A DNA stretch of 64,000 nt from Prionace glauca (lineage: Eukaryota > Chordata > Chondrichthyes > Carcharhiniformes > Carcharhinidae): positions 8,863,432 through 8,927,431 of the forward strand of contig CM075760.1 of NCBI GenBank assembly GCA_037974335.1, read 5' to 3'. Both the position numbers and the translations under genes were made by a program. Below the pieces are notes generated by a model, which worked only from the letters and a program-made list of their open reading frames with translations, made no database searches and was not told the origin of the DNA. Each line of letters starts with the position of its first letter. The first letter of the stretch is position 1. Below, piece by piece: positions 1 to 12,287 of the stretch.

Positions 1-1300
1 CGGTTTCATTAAAGGGAAGTCGTGTCTGACAAATTTACTGGAGTTCTATGAGGATGTGTCTAGGGCAGTGGATGGAGGAGAGCCGGTGGATGTGGTCTTT
101 CTGGATTTTCAGAAGGCGTTTGACAAGGTACCTCACAAGAGGTTATTGCAGAAGGTCAGGGGACATGGAGTTGGGGGTAGGATGTTAGCGTGGATAGAGG
201 ATTGGTTGTCAAATAGGAGGCAGAGAGTGGGGGTCAATGGATGCTATTCGGATTGGCGGTTGGTGACTAGTGGGGTGCCCCAGGGGTCGGTGCTGGGGCC
301 TCAGCTATTTACCATTTATATAGATGATCTGGAGGAGGGAACCGAGTGCAGGGTGTCGAAATTTGCTGATGACACCAAGATTGGGGGAAAGGCAAATTGT
401 GCGGAGGGTGTGGAGAGTCTGCAGAAGGATCTAGATAGGCTGGGCGAATGGGCCAGGAAATGGCAAATGGAATTTAATGTTGGCAAGTGTGAGGTGGTCC
501 ACTTTGGTAGGAGGAATGGTAGGAAGGACTATTACTTACGGGGCGAAAAACTGCAGCAGGCGACGGTGCAGAGGGACCTCGGGGTCCTTGTGCATGAGTC
601 GCAAAAACCCAGCTTGCAGGTGCAGCAGGTGGTCAGGAAGGCGAATGGGATGCTGGCCTTCATAGCGAAGGGGATTTGAATATAAAAGTATTGCTGCAGC
701 TGTATAGGGCATTGGTGAGGCCGCAGCTGGAGTACTGTGTGCAGTTTTGGGCGCCGCACCTGCGCAAGGATGTTTTGGCCCTGGAGGGAGTGCAGAGGAG
801 GTTTACTCGGCTGATACCGGAGTTGAGGGGATTGAGCTATGAGGAGAGGCTGAACAAACTAGGCTTGTACTCGTTAGAGTTTAGAAGAATGAGGGGAGAT
901 CTCATTGAGACGTATAAGATGATGAATGGGATGGATAGGATAGAGGTGGAGAGACTGTTCCCGCTCAAAAAAGACAGTAGGACTAGGGGGCACAGCCTCA
1001 AGATAAAGGGGGGGGGGCGGTTTAGAACAGAGTTGAGGAGGAACTTCTTCACTCAAAGGGTGGTGAATCTCTGGAATTCTCTGCCCGTTGAAGTGGTGGA
1101 GGCTGCCTCGCTAAATATTTTTAAGAAACGGGTTGATGGGTTTTTGATAAGAGAAGGGATTAAGGGTTATGGGGAGAGGGCGGGAAGGTGGAGCTGAGTC
1201 ACGACAGATCAGCCATGATCTTATTGAATGGCGGGGCAGGCTCGAAGGGCCAGATGGCCTACTCCTGCTCCTATTTCTTATGTTCTTATGTTCTTATCTT
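1..1300 (+). mobile_element. CR1-clade LINE, 3' half of reverse-transcriptase ORF and 3' tail (family A)
   Basis: Codes for the reverse transcriptase of a non-LTR retrotransposon. Residues DFQKAFDKVPH, GVPQGSVLGPQLF and the catalytic-type FADDTK are visible in 56-679. A second frame (676-1197) carries the thumb region with [17 protein letters not shown] and LRGLSYEERLNKLGLYSLEFRR. The two frames are offset at about 675, so the copy has a frameshift. The element runs off the left edge of the window. Its 3' end is a short ATGTTCTT microsatellite tail at about 1276-1300. The same family is present at 48,728-49,923 on the other strand. Assignment to the CR1 clade rests on the motif order; L2 or another Jockey-group clade is possible. 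Confidence 0.9.
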
Positions 1301-2007
1301 CCACAATTTAAAAACCATGTCTAAAGAAAATAGTCATCAGAAAATAATCGTTCAAGCTTTTCTATCCACTGGCTTCTATGCAATCTATGTCTTCCAGCAA
1401 AAGATATGCTTCTCAAGATGAATGCTCAGATCTTAGTATGGCTTCCCAGACGCTTCTGAACACTGTTTCACAGGCTATTGTAGAACTTCAAACATTCTAC
1501 AATAAATGATTACTCTGCATATTGCTTAGTTATCAGTGAAGTAACAAAAACATATTGTCAACACTTTACCTGGAACTGCGATGACTGCAAGTGCAGTGTA
1601 GAAAATAGCATATGCGGGACCTCTTGGTGGGTTATGCATTTTATGTCAGGAGTCGAGACGTCCGTTTGAGAATCTGCTGCGTTCTGTGCAAAATTCAATG
1701 CACCCATTTTTATATGTGTTGCCAGTCCGCCAGAGACACACTTAAATTAACTCATCATTTATGTAAACTGCCCTAATTGAACAATTTCATTTGGTTACAT
1801 CACCACTTTGATATTTACAGTCATTAAACAAATTGATATAATTACATCATCATCAATATTAGTTACATTTATGAACACACTGAGCTCGATAAAAAGGCAA
1901 TAAAATAATCTATTTCAACAATTATTGTCATTATTTTCTCGTTTTAGTGTCCATCCAAAGGAATGAATAAAATATGGTTTTCTGAACGTTATGGCAAAGT
2001 TGTATGC
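1301..2007. other. Intergenic, nothing recognised
   Basis: AT-rich DNA between the LINE tail and a SINE. No coding similarity or RNA gene was recognised. Confidence 0.5.
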
Positions 2008-2222
2008 CATGTGTGGAGTTTGCACGTTCTCCCCACGTCTATGAAGGTTTCCTCTGGGTGCTCCGGTTTCCCCTCATAGTCTGAAAGATGTGCTGGTTAG
2101 GTGCACTGGTCATGCGAAATTCTTTATCAACGTCCCAAACAGGCGCCTGAGTGTGGCGACGAAGGGATTTTAAGACAAACGTCATTGTTGTGCTCATGTA
2201 AGCCGACTTGTGAATAATAAAT
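2008..2222 (+). mobile_element. SINE, elasmobranch tRNA-derived type, 5'-truncated
   Basis: Contains the body shared with other copies in the window: 'gtggagtttgcacgttctcc', a 'gtgctccggtttcc' block, then 'ggcgcctgagtgtggcgac' and an AATAAA-like end. The tRNA-like head is missing. Same subfamily as copies at 19,259, 43,365 and 53,903. Confidence 0.75.
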
Positions 2223-2235
2223 GAACTTCAAACTT

Positions 2236-2480
2236 TAAGACTGCGATTGATCCAACCCAGCCCAGCGGACTTGTCTAACATAATACAGTTCATGATTCTC
2301 AACATTTCCTCATTCGATATATTGGCATTCTCGAGAATGTTCACACATCTCTCCCTGACCTCAACATCTATCATCGCCTTCTCAGTGTTGAATACACACA
2401 CAAAGTACTTATGAAGGATCTCACCGAATTTTTGTGACACTGCACATAACTTTTCACCACTGTACATGACATTTTTCATT
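2236..2480 (-). mobile_element. LINE ORF2 fragment (between endonuclease and RT)
   Basis: The minus strand reads FGEILHKYFVCVFNTE followed by a degraded MLDKSAGLGWI. This resembles the segment before the RT fingers in CR1-type ORF2 (EALNxYFxSVFT...DKSPGPDGI, as seen intact at 29.45-29.6 kb). Old and diverged. Confidence 0.6.
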
Positions 2481-2590
2481 CTGTTCCTGGGGCACCGGCA
2501 TCGCTGGCTGGCCAGCAATTGTTGTGTCCGCCTAATTACCCTTGACAGAGGGCAACTGAATGTCAATCACATTATCATGGCTCCTGAATC
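2478..2590 (-). mobile_element. Short fragment of LINE family D
   Basis: Shares the 'cgctggctggccagca...taattaccctt' block with the longer copy at 41,715-42,330. The rest is too diverged to align by eye. Confidence 0.4.
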
Positions 2591-3280
2591 ACATGCAGGC
2601 AAGACTAGGTAAAGAAGGCAGACTTCCTCCCCTAAAGGACATTAGTGATCCAATTGGGTTTTCTTGACAAACGACAATGTTTTCAAGATCATCGGTAATT
2701 TTTTAAATTCCAGATTTTTTGTTTATGAATTCAAATTCCGCCATCTATTGTAGCGCGATCCAAGAATGTGGTCCCAGTACATTGGCTGAGTTTCTGGATT
2801 AATAGTCTAGCACTAATACTACCCAACTATTATTGCTCCCCCGTGCAACTAACCTGTTCTTGTTATCCCTTTGGTCATCTTGAATGCATAAAAAAAGTTG
2901 GAATTCCTTTTGTTCCTATTTCCTAAATACATTTCATGGCCCCTTTTAGCCCTTCTGATTCCACGTTTAAGTTCCTTTCCATTTTCACTATACTCCTCAA
3001 GGATCAGTTTTTAAATGCCTCGATCTACAGTTTATTTTGTTATCTCCTGTTAACAAATTTTACAACTTCCATTGTCATCCATCGGGTTTTAATATTACGA
3101 CATCACATTTGAGAGGGCAAATACAGAACGTGGCTTCGCATCTCATCCAGTATTTGGACACGCCTGAGTTCAGGACTCACCGACTATTGACAACACGGAA
3201 CACTTTGTGCAACAGGAGATACCCTAAATACATTAAGGGTAAGATGTTGAACGTGGAACTTCCAAATTCCTGAATGTGCG
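2591..3280. other. Intergenic, old repeat fragments only
   Basis: About 2,660-2,845 resembles a degraded tRNA-derived repeat. About 2,885-3,005 resembles the repeat piece at 57,190-57,305 ('catggcccctttt...ctcc'). No gene was recognised. Confidence 0.35.
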
Positions 3281-3450
3281 TATGTATGTGTGTGTGAGAG
3301 TGTGTGTGTGTGAGTGTGTGTGAGTGTGTGTGTGTGTGAGTGTGTGTGTGTGTGTGTGGGAGAGAGAGAGAGAGACAGAGCGAGAAAGAGAGAGAGAAAA
3401 ACAGACAAGCGAGACAGAGACTGACAAACAGATCAAGAGAGTCAGAGAGA
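3281..3450. repeat. Compound microsatellite (TG)n then (GA)n
   Basis: Interrupted TG repeats from about 3281 to 3358 pass directly into GA-rich sequence to about 3450. Several apparent reading frames here (His-Thr or Arg-Glu runs) are artefacts of the repeat. Confidence 0.95.
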
Positions 3451-3499
3451 CAGAGGCAGCTACACACTGGGCCACTCTGATGGTCCTGCGAAATAATTG

Positions 3500-6271
3500 C
3501 TACTTTTTCCACTGTTGAAATCCATCAGCGAGCGTGGTGAATGGACAAATTAGTAATTTCTTCAGCTCCTCTCTGAACTTGTTCTGGGCCACCGCATAGA
3601 TAAAGACATTGTTGCAGGAACTGAGAGACTGGAACATGTTGGTTGCCTCTTGAAGGATATAGTCAGGGCTATTGAAATCCAGGCTGGTGAGGTAACCCGC
3701 ACCTGCGAGCCGTGCATAGAGGAAATGTCCGACGTAGGTAGCCCATAGGAGAAGAAAACTGAACGAGATGGCGAAGAGCAGGACAATGGACTTCCTGCGG
3801 TTTTCCATCTCCGGATCTCCCTGGTTCTCGGTGCCTCGGAGCCTCCTGCGGGCTCTACTGGCCCCTAAGATGTGTCTCACAGTCAGGGTGTTGAGTAACA
3901 GGATCAGGAGGAATGGAAGAAGCGGGGTTAAGATTTTGTCCAGCCAGTCATAGGCCAGCCAGGCTGGCGATGTGTACAAGGCGACCTTCATATCGCAGAA
4001 CCAGGGCACCCCATCCAGGATGTATAAAGGCCGGTAGACAAAGTAGGAAGGGAAGTTTTCCATACAGCTGAGGGCACAGACTATTCCTATAACCCACAAT
4101 GCTGTTTTCTCGGTGCAGTATCTGGTCTTCAGGCTCTGACAGCAGATGGCCACAAAACGGTCGATGGTGAAAGCCACAGTCAACCAAACTGAACCATCCC
4201 GAGTGGCAAAGGCCAGCAAGGCGCTGGCTCTACAGGCGGGGGTGATGGATAGGACACTGTTAGAAAAGTAGATGCGACCGATCCGATTGAGGATGACGGC
4301 AGAAATGATGACCAGGAAATCACTCACCGCAATCGCCACCAGGTAGTAGGTGATGCACCGGGAGAGTCCACACCGTCCTCGGCATAAGATTACAATCGCC
4401 ACCAAGTTGGCTGTGAGAGGTAAAAAATAGTGAAACGTTACAGAGCGGAATCTAAACACCAGTTACTGACTCATCCAATCAATTACCAAATCGATCCTGA
4501 TCTCACCCTTTGCCTCAGACTCCCGCAGTTGGTGTTCGTTCAATATCCAAAGCTGAACTAAACATGTGTCATTGTAGAAAACATTGCAATCTGAGCTCGC
4601 CACAAACTCTGTATCCTGGTCAGCTCATGGTTAGTTACCCAACTTCAGCTCATTCGGAATAATTACCACTGATGCCGTTGTTCATAACAGGCCCAGTACA
4701 TTAATCAAGTCTATGCTCGCTGATCTTTACTGATTCCCAGCACAGAAGTGTCTCGTTTTTAATAATCTCACCCTCATCTGTCAATGCCTTCATAGTATCT
4801 TCATCCCAGGTCCTTGTAGCTTCCTGCAGCTTACCTTCAACTCTGTCCCCTTGGGTGTCCCTGATATTTATCCCACCATAGTTGCATCTTTAGCTGCCGA
4901 GGCCCTAATATCTGGAACTTCCGCTCTCAACGGTTGTTTCTCGCCACCTCTCTTTAGGACTTGTATTGTAACCTAACTCTTTGATCAAATTTTGTATGAA
5001 ATATCTACTTATGTCCTTCGGTTTTAAATGTCTTTGTGAAAGGTCCCCCCATAAGTACTGCAGTGGCTGGAGAAACAAGAGCAGCTTTACCTTTTCCACT
5101 AGCAATCAGAGATGAGTAATAATGGGCGGCATGGTGGCACAGTGGTTATCACTTCTTCCTCACAGTGACAGGAACCCGGGTTAAATTGCGAGACACTGTG
5201 TGGAGTTTGTATGTTCTCCCCGTTTCTGCATGGGTTTCCCCTGGGCAGTCCTATTTCCTCCCACAGTCCAAAGATGTGAGTGTTAGGTTAATTGGCCATG
5301 CTAAATTGCCCCTTTGTGTCAGGGGTACTAGCAATGTAATTACGAGGGATTAAGGGGATAGGGCTGAGTGGGATTATGGTCGGTGGAGACTCGATGGGCC
5401 GAATGGCCTCCTTCTGATACTTCTGTTCTAAATGTTGACCTTGCCACAGACACCCATAAAAATATCCAAACGAGAAATCAAATGTAGAAATTTATCAGCA
5501 CAAGTAAAACGTGCATCACAGATTTAAACTCTTGAGTGTCCATTCATCCGATTGAAATCTTTCCTTAATTAAATCCTATGACTACATTAATACTGGGGGC
5601 TGCCCAGTATTGTATACCAATTGTATACAATACCAATCATGGTATTGTAACTATTCAGTCATTGCAGCTGCCGCACTGCAAATTCTTGTGATCACGATAT
5701 GATTTTTCTTTAATATCGGATTTCATCTAATTCAAAGAATGCAATGTAATAGTTAATTCACCAATAAATCACGGCATGAAAATACATGGTACTTCTCTGT
5801 TACGCGGTATTGTTCCAAAATTGCATTCAGAACACCAGCGAATTTTGCTACCTTTAATGAAAGTCAGAGTTAAACAATATAACAGATGCAAAGTCATCAA
5901 TTATAGTTCAAATTAGGCTACCCAGTTAAATGCATTTCTACCTTTGTGCAGCATATTAAGTTGAATAATATCTTGGAATGTTCTATGACTCAATCAAGTA
6001 AAGCATAGAATTTACCATTATACGGTATAATATCAAATAAGGCACCTATATACAAAGGTCAGTACCCCGTTGGAGTCCCTTAAACTCATTAGTGCTAAAT
6101 AGAATAATTAGCCCGTTCCTGAAAGAGAAGATACCCAAATTATTGGGTTTTTTTAGAAACGAAACAATGTAAATAACTTTTTTTTGAGATTTGTCTCTTA
6201 CCAGGGACACCAATAGCAGCAAGAATAGGATAGTAAATGGCATAGAAGAGACCTTTCGCTGGCCCATGCAT
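3500..6271 (-). CDS. Class A GPCR, GPR139-like, two exons
   Basis: Putative seven-helix receptor of the plasma membrane. Exon 2 is 3500-4410 and includes the stop. Exon 1 is 6202-6271 and codes 23 residues starting MHGPAKGLFYAIYYP. The exon 1 donor (gtaaga) and exon 2 acceptor (ctcacag) are both phase 1 and rejoin TM1 as ...AAIGVPANLVAIVIL; the predicted protein is about 326 residues. Visible motifs: TM2 LVAIAVSDFLV, a conserved Cys at the top of TM3, DRF in place of DRY (TIDRFVAIC), a Cys in extracellular loop 2 (VPWFCDMK), TM6 SFLLLWATY, and NNVFIYAV where NPxxY usually lies. The open frame continues into the intron with a start at 4459, but that would delete the first half of TM1, so I prefer the spliced start. 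The 1.8 kb intron carries a SINE. GPR139/GPR142-type receptors form large paralog sets in sharks; ligand unknown. An alternative is another peptide-receptor paralog. Confidence 0.8.
5125..5436 (+). mobile_element. SINE, near full length, in the GPCR intron
   Basis: Begins with the tRNA-like head 'gcggcatggtggcacagtgg', passes through 'gtggagtttgtatgttctcc' and 'ttggccatgctaaattgccc', and ends 'gactcgatgggccgaatggc'. It lies inside the intron of the GPCR on the opposite strand. No coding effect is expected. Confidence 0.85.
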
Positions 6272-7824
6272 CGCCTCTCAGGAACTAAAGGGTTTTCAGA
6301 AGCTTAAAACTCTTCTCTGCGACACATTCAAAGAGGCCCTCATTTATTCTGAATGAGAGTCTCTGGAGGGACAATTAGGTAACAACTTGCTCCTTCGTCA
6401 CACTTCAGTAAACAAACAGATTAACTCACCACTTCATGTGTTCCACTTGCCAGAACGGCAGCGTGGATAATTACATTTTGCATTTGGGCCGATTGAGGAC
6501 AACAGATTTTGTGTTTTGCCTATCTCCACAAAACCATGGCTTTGTGTCCCCTTCAAGTGGAATGGATGGCGGTAGACACTGAACTGTCGTCCGATATTTA
6601 ACCAAATATTGTCACTTCCAATCTCTGACACACTACCAACTGTTGACTGTTTTCTGGTGCCAGATCAGCTCTTGCATTTGGTTTATTCATCAGTGTATAA
6701 TGCTCCCAAAGTATTTCAGTGAACTATTACAAATCACGACCAGCTCACATGGAGGGAGGGAGTCTCTGCAGCTGGAGATAGTTCCATTTAAATTCTGGGC
6801 CATATGGAAACTATGCAATGCTTCCTTTGTCCAGCTGAGCTACAAAGGCAGTGAAGGTCTCCAAATACTCGCGTTCGGAGTCTCTGATGTCCTCACATTT
6901 GTTGAATGGCCCCGTGTAAAATAAACACAAACACCATCGGATGAAAAAAGTTCTGAAACCTGGATTAGAAATATTATCACAAAGTGCACTGGGAACAGAG
7001 ACACTGTCCATGCAATATATATATAAAAAATAAATACACTGAAGCGGGAATAGCTGTGACAGAACAGACCATAATTTGAACAGTGTCAGTCATAGTTTGA
7101 TGCAAAATGAGACATGGTTAACGCAGTAGCAATTCAAATAGCGTTACATGCAATAACAAATAGTCAGGGTTAATGCCGTAATTAACGTGTCAGCTAACAG
7201 GAATATAGACATGGTCCAATGCAATTATAACTGGGGCAGGGTCTGGAATATCGAGGTTTCAATAACCGTGGTAGCAAAGTCCACGGGTAGGGGAAAATAG
7301 ACCAAAACATATCCAGAAACAGAAAATTAAAACAGGTTAAAATGAAGAGAATTGGAAATAGAGTCGTAAAAGAGAAGTTAACATGCAAAATCGGAATGAG
7401 AGGAAGACGCAGCTGAGACTTACAACAAGAATAAAAAGCACAGAAAATTCAGAACCAATGGAAAGGGAAGAGGAGGAAAATAAAAAACGATGAGTGTGAT
7501 GGATAGAGTTAAAAATCTGGTGAAATCGTAACTGAAGTGACTCAGAAATTATGTGAAACGGCTTCTGTTTTAACTTGAATCAGATTTCCTTGATAGAACG
7601 CAGAGAAAAGGTTACAGCGCAGGAGAGGCCATTCAGCAGTTAGCAGAAAATGGTCAGCTCAATGCTTTAACTCCGAGATGAATTTCATGTTTCCAGTCAG
7701 AATGAAACGGCTGAAATGGTAGATGCCTGTTTTTCTCCATAACTTCTGGTCTACCTGATGCTGACAAACAATAGTAAAAGGTTCCAGGGCTGCAACTTTC
7801 TTTGCTTTTTGTACTGCCAATTTC
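6272..7824. other. Intergenic upstream of the GPCR
   Basis: AT-rich, with no convincing coding sequence. The GPCR promoter should lie near 6,272-6,500 because the first exon is at 6,202-6,271, but no clear TATA or CpG island is visible. A tRNA-like D-arm at about 6,825-6,850 lacks the rest of a tRNA. Confidence 0.4.
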
Positions 7825-8305
7825 TAACCAAACTGAGCTTCAGCCCCTGTAGCTCTATATTTAACCCCTCCATCTCTGACATCTCTCCAGTCAGACAACC
7901 CTGTGAGATATCGGTACTGATCTTATTGTGGCATCATGAGCGTTCCACAGGCAACATGAGTTCCATCTATAAATTCTCATCTTGAACATTTCCATTGAAA
8001 TTTCAAGGCAAGCAGAGCTTTTTGAGCAGAATGGTTCAGATTCCCATCCCCTTTGATGTGAACAAGTTGTTTCTGATTTCACTACAGAGCTTGTCTATTA
8101 AACATTGACTGAATACAGGGGGTGAATGTGAGAAGCTGAAGTTTCCAGTTGAAGAAGTTCCCAGTGTCTCTGAGCAGCTGAACTGGGGAAGCCTTTGGAC
8201 AGAGACAATGCTGCTGCTATTCGCCTTCCTGGCCACCAGGGGTCGCTGTAACACTCCCAGGCACTACACCACCCAGTGTCACCTCTTGCCCACTCCGGCC
8301 CGGCC
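7825..8305 (-). repeat. Promoter-associated unit, copy A (truncated)
   Basis: Inverted relative to copies B (20.5-20.9 kb) and C (54.9-55.4 kb). Shared blocks include 'gttcagctgctcagagac', 'cacattcaccccctgtgttc' and 'gaaccattctgctc'. Copy A lacks the GC-rich upstream part that B and C carry. It contains a 72-residue open frame (8036-8254) that is open at the same place in all three copies. It also contains a CTCF-like motif at 8233-8246. The original gene or element is not recognised; a 5' exon of a multicopy gene is one possibility. Confidence 0.6.
8233..8246 (+). promoter_or_regulatory. CTCF-like motif (copy A)
   Basis: CCACCAGGGGTCGC differs from the vertebrate CTCF core CCASYAGRKGGCRS at one position. 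Orientation is on the plus strand, pointing into the V array. Sequence match only. Confidence 0.4.
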
Positions 8306-10740
8306 GCTGCTCATTAGTGTCACATGTAAGGCTCACATTAACACTGCAATAAAGTTACTGGGAGAGAGATAGAGACACACAGAGACAGAGAGAGAGACGG
8401 AGATGTTGGGAAACTTACCAAAGCAGTTTGTGTCTGCAGTGTCTTTGAGCTTGCCGGGGTGCCAGGGAGAGAATGTCACTGCCTTCACCTCTCTCTCTGC
8501 CTCTCTGTATAAAACAATCACCAAATTACAGGGCACTCAATAGTGTGACCACACAGGATTCATTATCAAATCTCTCTCTCTCTCCCTGTCTCTGTTCCTT
8601 TCCCTTTCTCTCCTGTCTCTCCCTCTCCCTGTCACTCTGTCTTTCTGTTTCTCTCTCTCCTTGTCTCTCTTGTCTGTTTTTCTGTCTCTCTCTCTCCCAG
8701 TCTGTTTCTCTCTCTCTGTGTCTCTTCTGTAGTAGATGGGAGACAGAGACAGGGAGGGAGGGTAAGAGGGAGGGATGGAAACAGCTGGAGGTGTGGGTTA
8801 GATGCAGGGGGAGAGACACAGGCTGTTAGAGGGAGGGGGGCCTCAGTGAGGGACAGGGGCTCCAGTTGAATTGTGATGGTCTTGGGGGATTGGGGGGGGG
8901 GATTTCACTGTCTCAGCCTCTCTCTCCCTCTGTGTAAACATTTCCCAAATTAAAAAACTCAGTACAGCTGACTGCACCTTGTGGGATCTTCCTGTGCACC
9001 ACAGGGATTTTGTTTTAAAAAAGGGTTTGCTGTGTTTTAAGGAGTACTTCCAGCTTTCCTGGATATTTGGGACAATGCAGACACACAGGGTGGGGAGTGG
9101 GAAAGAGGGCTCACAGCAGGTGAGAGCGTGGGGTGACTGTATCCTATCTGATTCAGATTCACTTTGCTGCTGCTGTGGGATCTTGCTATGCACACACTGG
9201 GCCTCTGACCTTTGCCCCGCACTGCGACAGCGACCACACATTTTACTTTGAAACGAGATCTGGCTCAGGGACCGCAGAGTGGGGTTCAAGGTAAAAGCTG
9301 GAAAGGGGGTTGGGTAAATTCGAGCACTTTAATCTCCGAGGCATCGTAGGCTACGGAGCAAGTGCTGGGGAATGGGAGGAATATAGATTCGGATTTGATG
9401 GGCCAGCATTGAGCTGGTGGGCCGAAGGGCCTGTTTCTGTGCTGTCTGACTCCAGATTCTTTTCTCTCTGTTTTCCCAGGAATTTCTATTTGGATTCGGG
9501 GGCGGGGGGTATAGAATTTCCCTGTCTCTGTCTCTCCAGTGTTCTTCCCAATCCCTGCACCCCCTCCCCTCTCCCCACACATTCCCATCTATATTTCATC
9601 TCTCAATAAAATATGAAAGAAAACCCCAATGTGAATTGTTGTCAGTTTAATTTCTGTCTCAGCCTCTCTCTGCCTCACTCTCTCTCTCTCTGTATAAACA
9701 TTTCCCAAAGTAAAAAACACTCCACACAGCTGACTGTGTCCTGTGGGATCTTGCTGTGCACCACAGGGATTTTGTTTTAAAAAGGGCGGGGGGGGGTTTC
9801 TCAGAGGGAGGTTAAAAACTTTCAAGGGACTGTGGGGAATTCTCCAGACTTGGGACAACACACACACACAGGGTGGGGGTTTGGGGGGGATGTGTACTGG
9901 GGGGCTGGGCAGTGAGATATTCTGATATTCCCAACAAGGGCCAGAGGTCTGAGTGTTTAAACATATTAAACTGTTCAAACAGAGACAGGCAGAAAGCCCT
10001 GAGGGTTCACAGCTCCCTGGAAATGCAAAGGCAACTCCCATTGCCCCAAACAGCAGCAAGATGTGAACTGGAAACCCCTTCCCTCAGCTTGTTACACACT
10101 GACCTTTCTACAACCCCCAACATGTTTCCAAACACTCCCTGTAGTTTCTTCAAACTTTCTATCAAACTGTCTGTGCATTCTGCTCAATACTGACCCCCCC
10201 TCTCAATCTGGCACTGACCTGGGCTCTGAATTCACACAGAGTCACAGATAGAGTTTAAAGTTGAAAGTTTTAAAATGTATTTATTGCTGTCACAAGGCTA
10301 ACATTAACACTGCAATGAAATTACTGAGAGAGAGAGAGAGAGAGAGAGACAGAAGTCCTAAATAAAGAGACAGAAAGAGATAATTTAAACATTTTCTGGT
10401 ATTTTAATATATTTCTCTCTCTTTTCCCCATGAATTAATATTGAGATTTTACTGAGAGACAGTGTAACTGAGAAGGGGGAATCCTGGGCTCTCGTGCTCT
10501 TTAATTTAAACATTTTCTGGTATTTTAATGAATGATTTTCTCTTCTCCCCAGGAATTTGAATTTTGAAGAATGCAATGGGACTGGGAATCCTTGGACAAG
10601 GGGCTTTTCTCCAGAGGAGGATGGATGGACTGAGTCCTGTTCTATAGGCCACACGCGAGTTGTTGTCTCTTTATTATCCCCAATCCAGGTTTAATTTTAA
10701 TCTCGCTTCCTCGGATGAACCAGTTCTGGTTAGATTGCGG
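8306..10740. repeat. Low-complexity, partly tandem repeat region
   Basis: CT/GA-rich DNA. A block 'cctgtgggatcttgctgtgcaccaca...gattttgttttaaaaa' occurs at about 8,905-9,125 and 9,650-9,880, with a partial third copy near 8,478. A 28-bp exact repeat occurs at 10,381-10,408 and 10,502-10,529. About 9,325-9,455 resembles a LINE 3' end ('gggccgaagggcctgtttctgtgctg'). Reading frames here look non-coding. Confidence 0.6.
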
Positions 10741-10764
10741 GGGCGGGGGGGGGGGGGGGGGGGC
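10738..10764 (+). repeat. Poly-G run
   Basis: A near-uninterrupted G tract of about 26 bases with a single C near its start. Could form a G-quadruplex; its length in the assembly may be unreliable. Confidence 0.9.
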
Positions 10765-11375
10765 TGGAGTTTAAAACCCTGAGGTTAAAATATCGTGGCA
10801 TTGTAATGTGTTCTCCTTGTCACCAAGTGTTGAATATCAGGGTCTGAATTCTTCCAGTATGCCTAATAACAGGTGGTGAGAACAGAACAGGTTCCTGGTC
10901 ACTCATACTGCAGGAGGTAATGAAAGCCACTACAGTAATTTGTCAGGCATAATCATGAGCAATCTAATGGAAATCTGTGGTCACCTAGCGCCACGTCAAG
11001 GCATGATGCCTGGAGGATGAGGTGGGAACAGGAGACTTAGAGAGTGAACTCTATAGAGCGTTGTATCCTAATGTCATTGGGTAGCCTGAGTACGACGTTC
11101 AAGACAATATAGATCGTCAATATGGCTCCTCAATGTAGCAGAAAGAGAGCGAGGATGGGTGAAAAGACAGAAAGAGAGAGAGAGGTGTCCATTATTTGGT
11201 TCAAATTTGCGACAAGTTCAATGTAACCGGCATATTTGAATTCCCCAATCCCTTTACTCCAGGATCAGAGTGATGAGAATTTCTGATTGAGAATTCCTAC
11301 TGCCTCCTGCGGTGATGAAGTTTGTAACATCACCACAACTATAGGCATATGGATAACATTGGAATAGTTTAGGTT
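10765..11375. other. Intergenic, nothing recognised
   Basis: No coding sequence, RNA gene or repeat could be identified. Confidence 0.4.
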
Positions 11376-11379
11376 AGAG

Positions 11380-11460
11380 GGTCATTAGATTGGTCCCACT
11401 GGCCGGCGCAACATCGAGGGCGGAAGGGCCTGTACTGCGCCGTAATGTTCTATGTTCTAC
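11380..11460 (+). mobile_element. LINE family B 3' end
   Basis: Matches the 3' terminus of the LINE at 28,240-31,151: 'ctggccggcgcaacatcg', 'gaagggcctgtactgcgc' and a short TCTATGT tail. Heavily 5'-truncated. Confidence 0.75.
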
Positions 11461-12248
11461 ACTGAAAATGAAATTCCTTAGGTTCGCAAGTCCCATTTGA
11501 CCTCTGGAGTCTGTGAAAGGCGCTACATCATTAAAAGTACGATCTCTTTTTTCGACGGATACTTTTTGTACAGGTTGCGTTCATTGCCTTCCTGATTCCA
11601 CGGGAACCAATAATGTTTAGCTTTAATTTCATTTTCATTATTTCAGTTTGTTTTGCCCAGATCGGGTTAATGAGTGGACACCACTCCCCGAGACTTCCCG
11701 AATTCTGTCTCCAGTCCCTTCAGAAATTCTTTCCACCCCAGGAGAAACCGGCAGTCTATCCGGAACAACACTCTGGGAACTTACCGAGGAGACAGCGCAG
11801 TGTTTAGAAATGCTGCACCGTCAGATCTGTCAGCCTCTCGATGACCTGTTAAATCTGGGGTACCGTCTTCCCTCTCAGGTGGAGGTGCCACATGGTCACT
11901 GTTTCCAAAAAGAGCAAGAGAAACATCCTGTTCGGAATGTGTTCACCAATCACAATGACTGACACAGCCAGAGCACTACAATATTACTGAATGAAATAAT
12001 ATCATTATGAGTCCAAAAATAGCTGCTGTGTTTATTACATAAAACACTTCGGGACATTAAAACTTACAAAAATATTCTCAAGCTCATTCTTTTAAGTGTC
12101 TCGATGTTTTAATTTTGCAACATATTTGTTATTAATAAAAATATTCTCAGTAAAAGATTGAGAAATCACCACGATTTCAGGTTTCATTTCAGACTCACTC
12201 TGATCCAATGTTTGCCTCACGCTCCGTTATGTTGCGTGAGGCTCTGAG

Positions 12249-12287
12249 AGTTTTTGTACAGGTTCAGCCCAGCTCTGTGTCTCTGTG
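12249..12287 (-). promoter_or_regulatory. 23-RSS of V-A1
   Basis: Read on the minus strand: heptamer CACAGAG (12281-12287), 23-bp spacer, nonamer ACAAAAACT (12249-12257). RAG target joining the V exon to D or J. The heptamer's last two bases differ from CACAGTG. Confidence 0.85.

Noticed and set aside
3177-3518. Reading frames rich in His-Thr or Arg-Glu
   Set aside because: Translations of the TG/GA microsatellite, with no domain or splice context.
5597-5640. Short palindrome ATTGTATAC...GTATACAAT as a transposon end
   Set aside because: Too short, AT-rich and without a partner copy.
6811-6860. tRNA-like D-arm 'tgtagctcagctggac' on the minus strand
   Set aside because: No T-arm or acceptor partner within tRNA distance.
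8473-9588. Several 80-150 residue frames on both strands
   Set aside because: Low-complexity CT/GA-rich and tandem repeat DNA, with no recognisable protein pattern.
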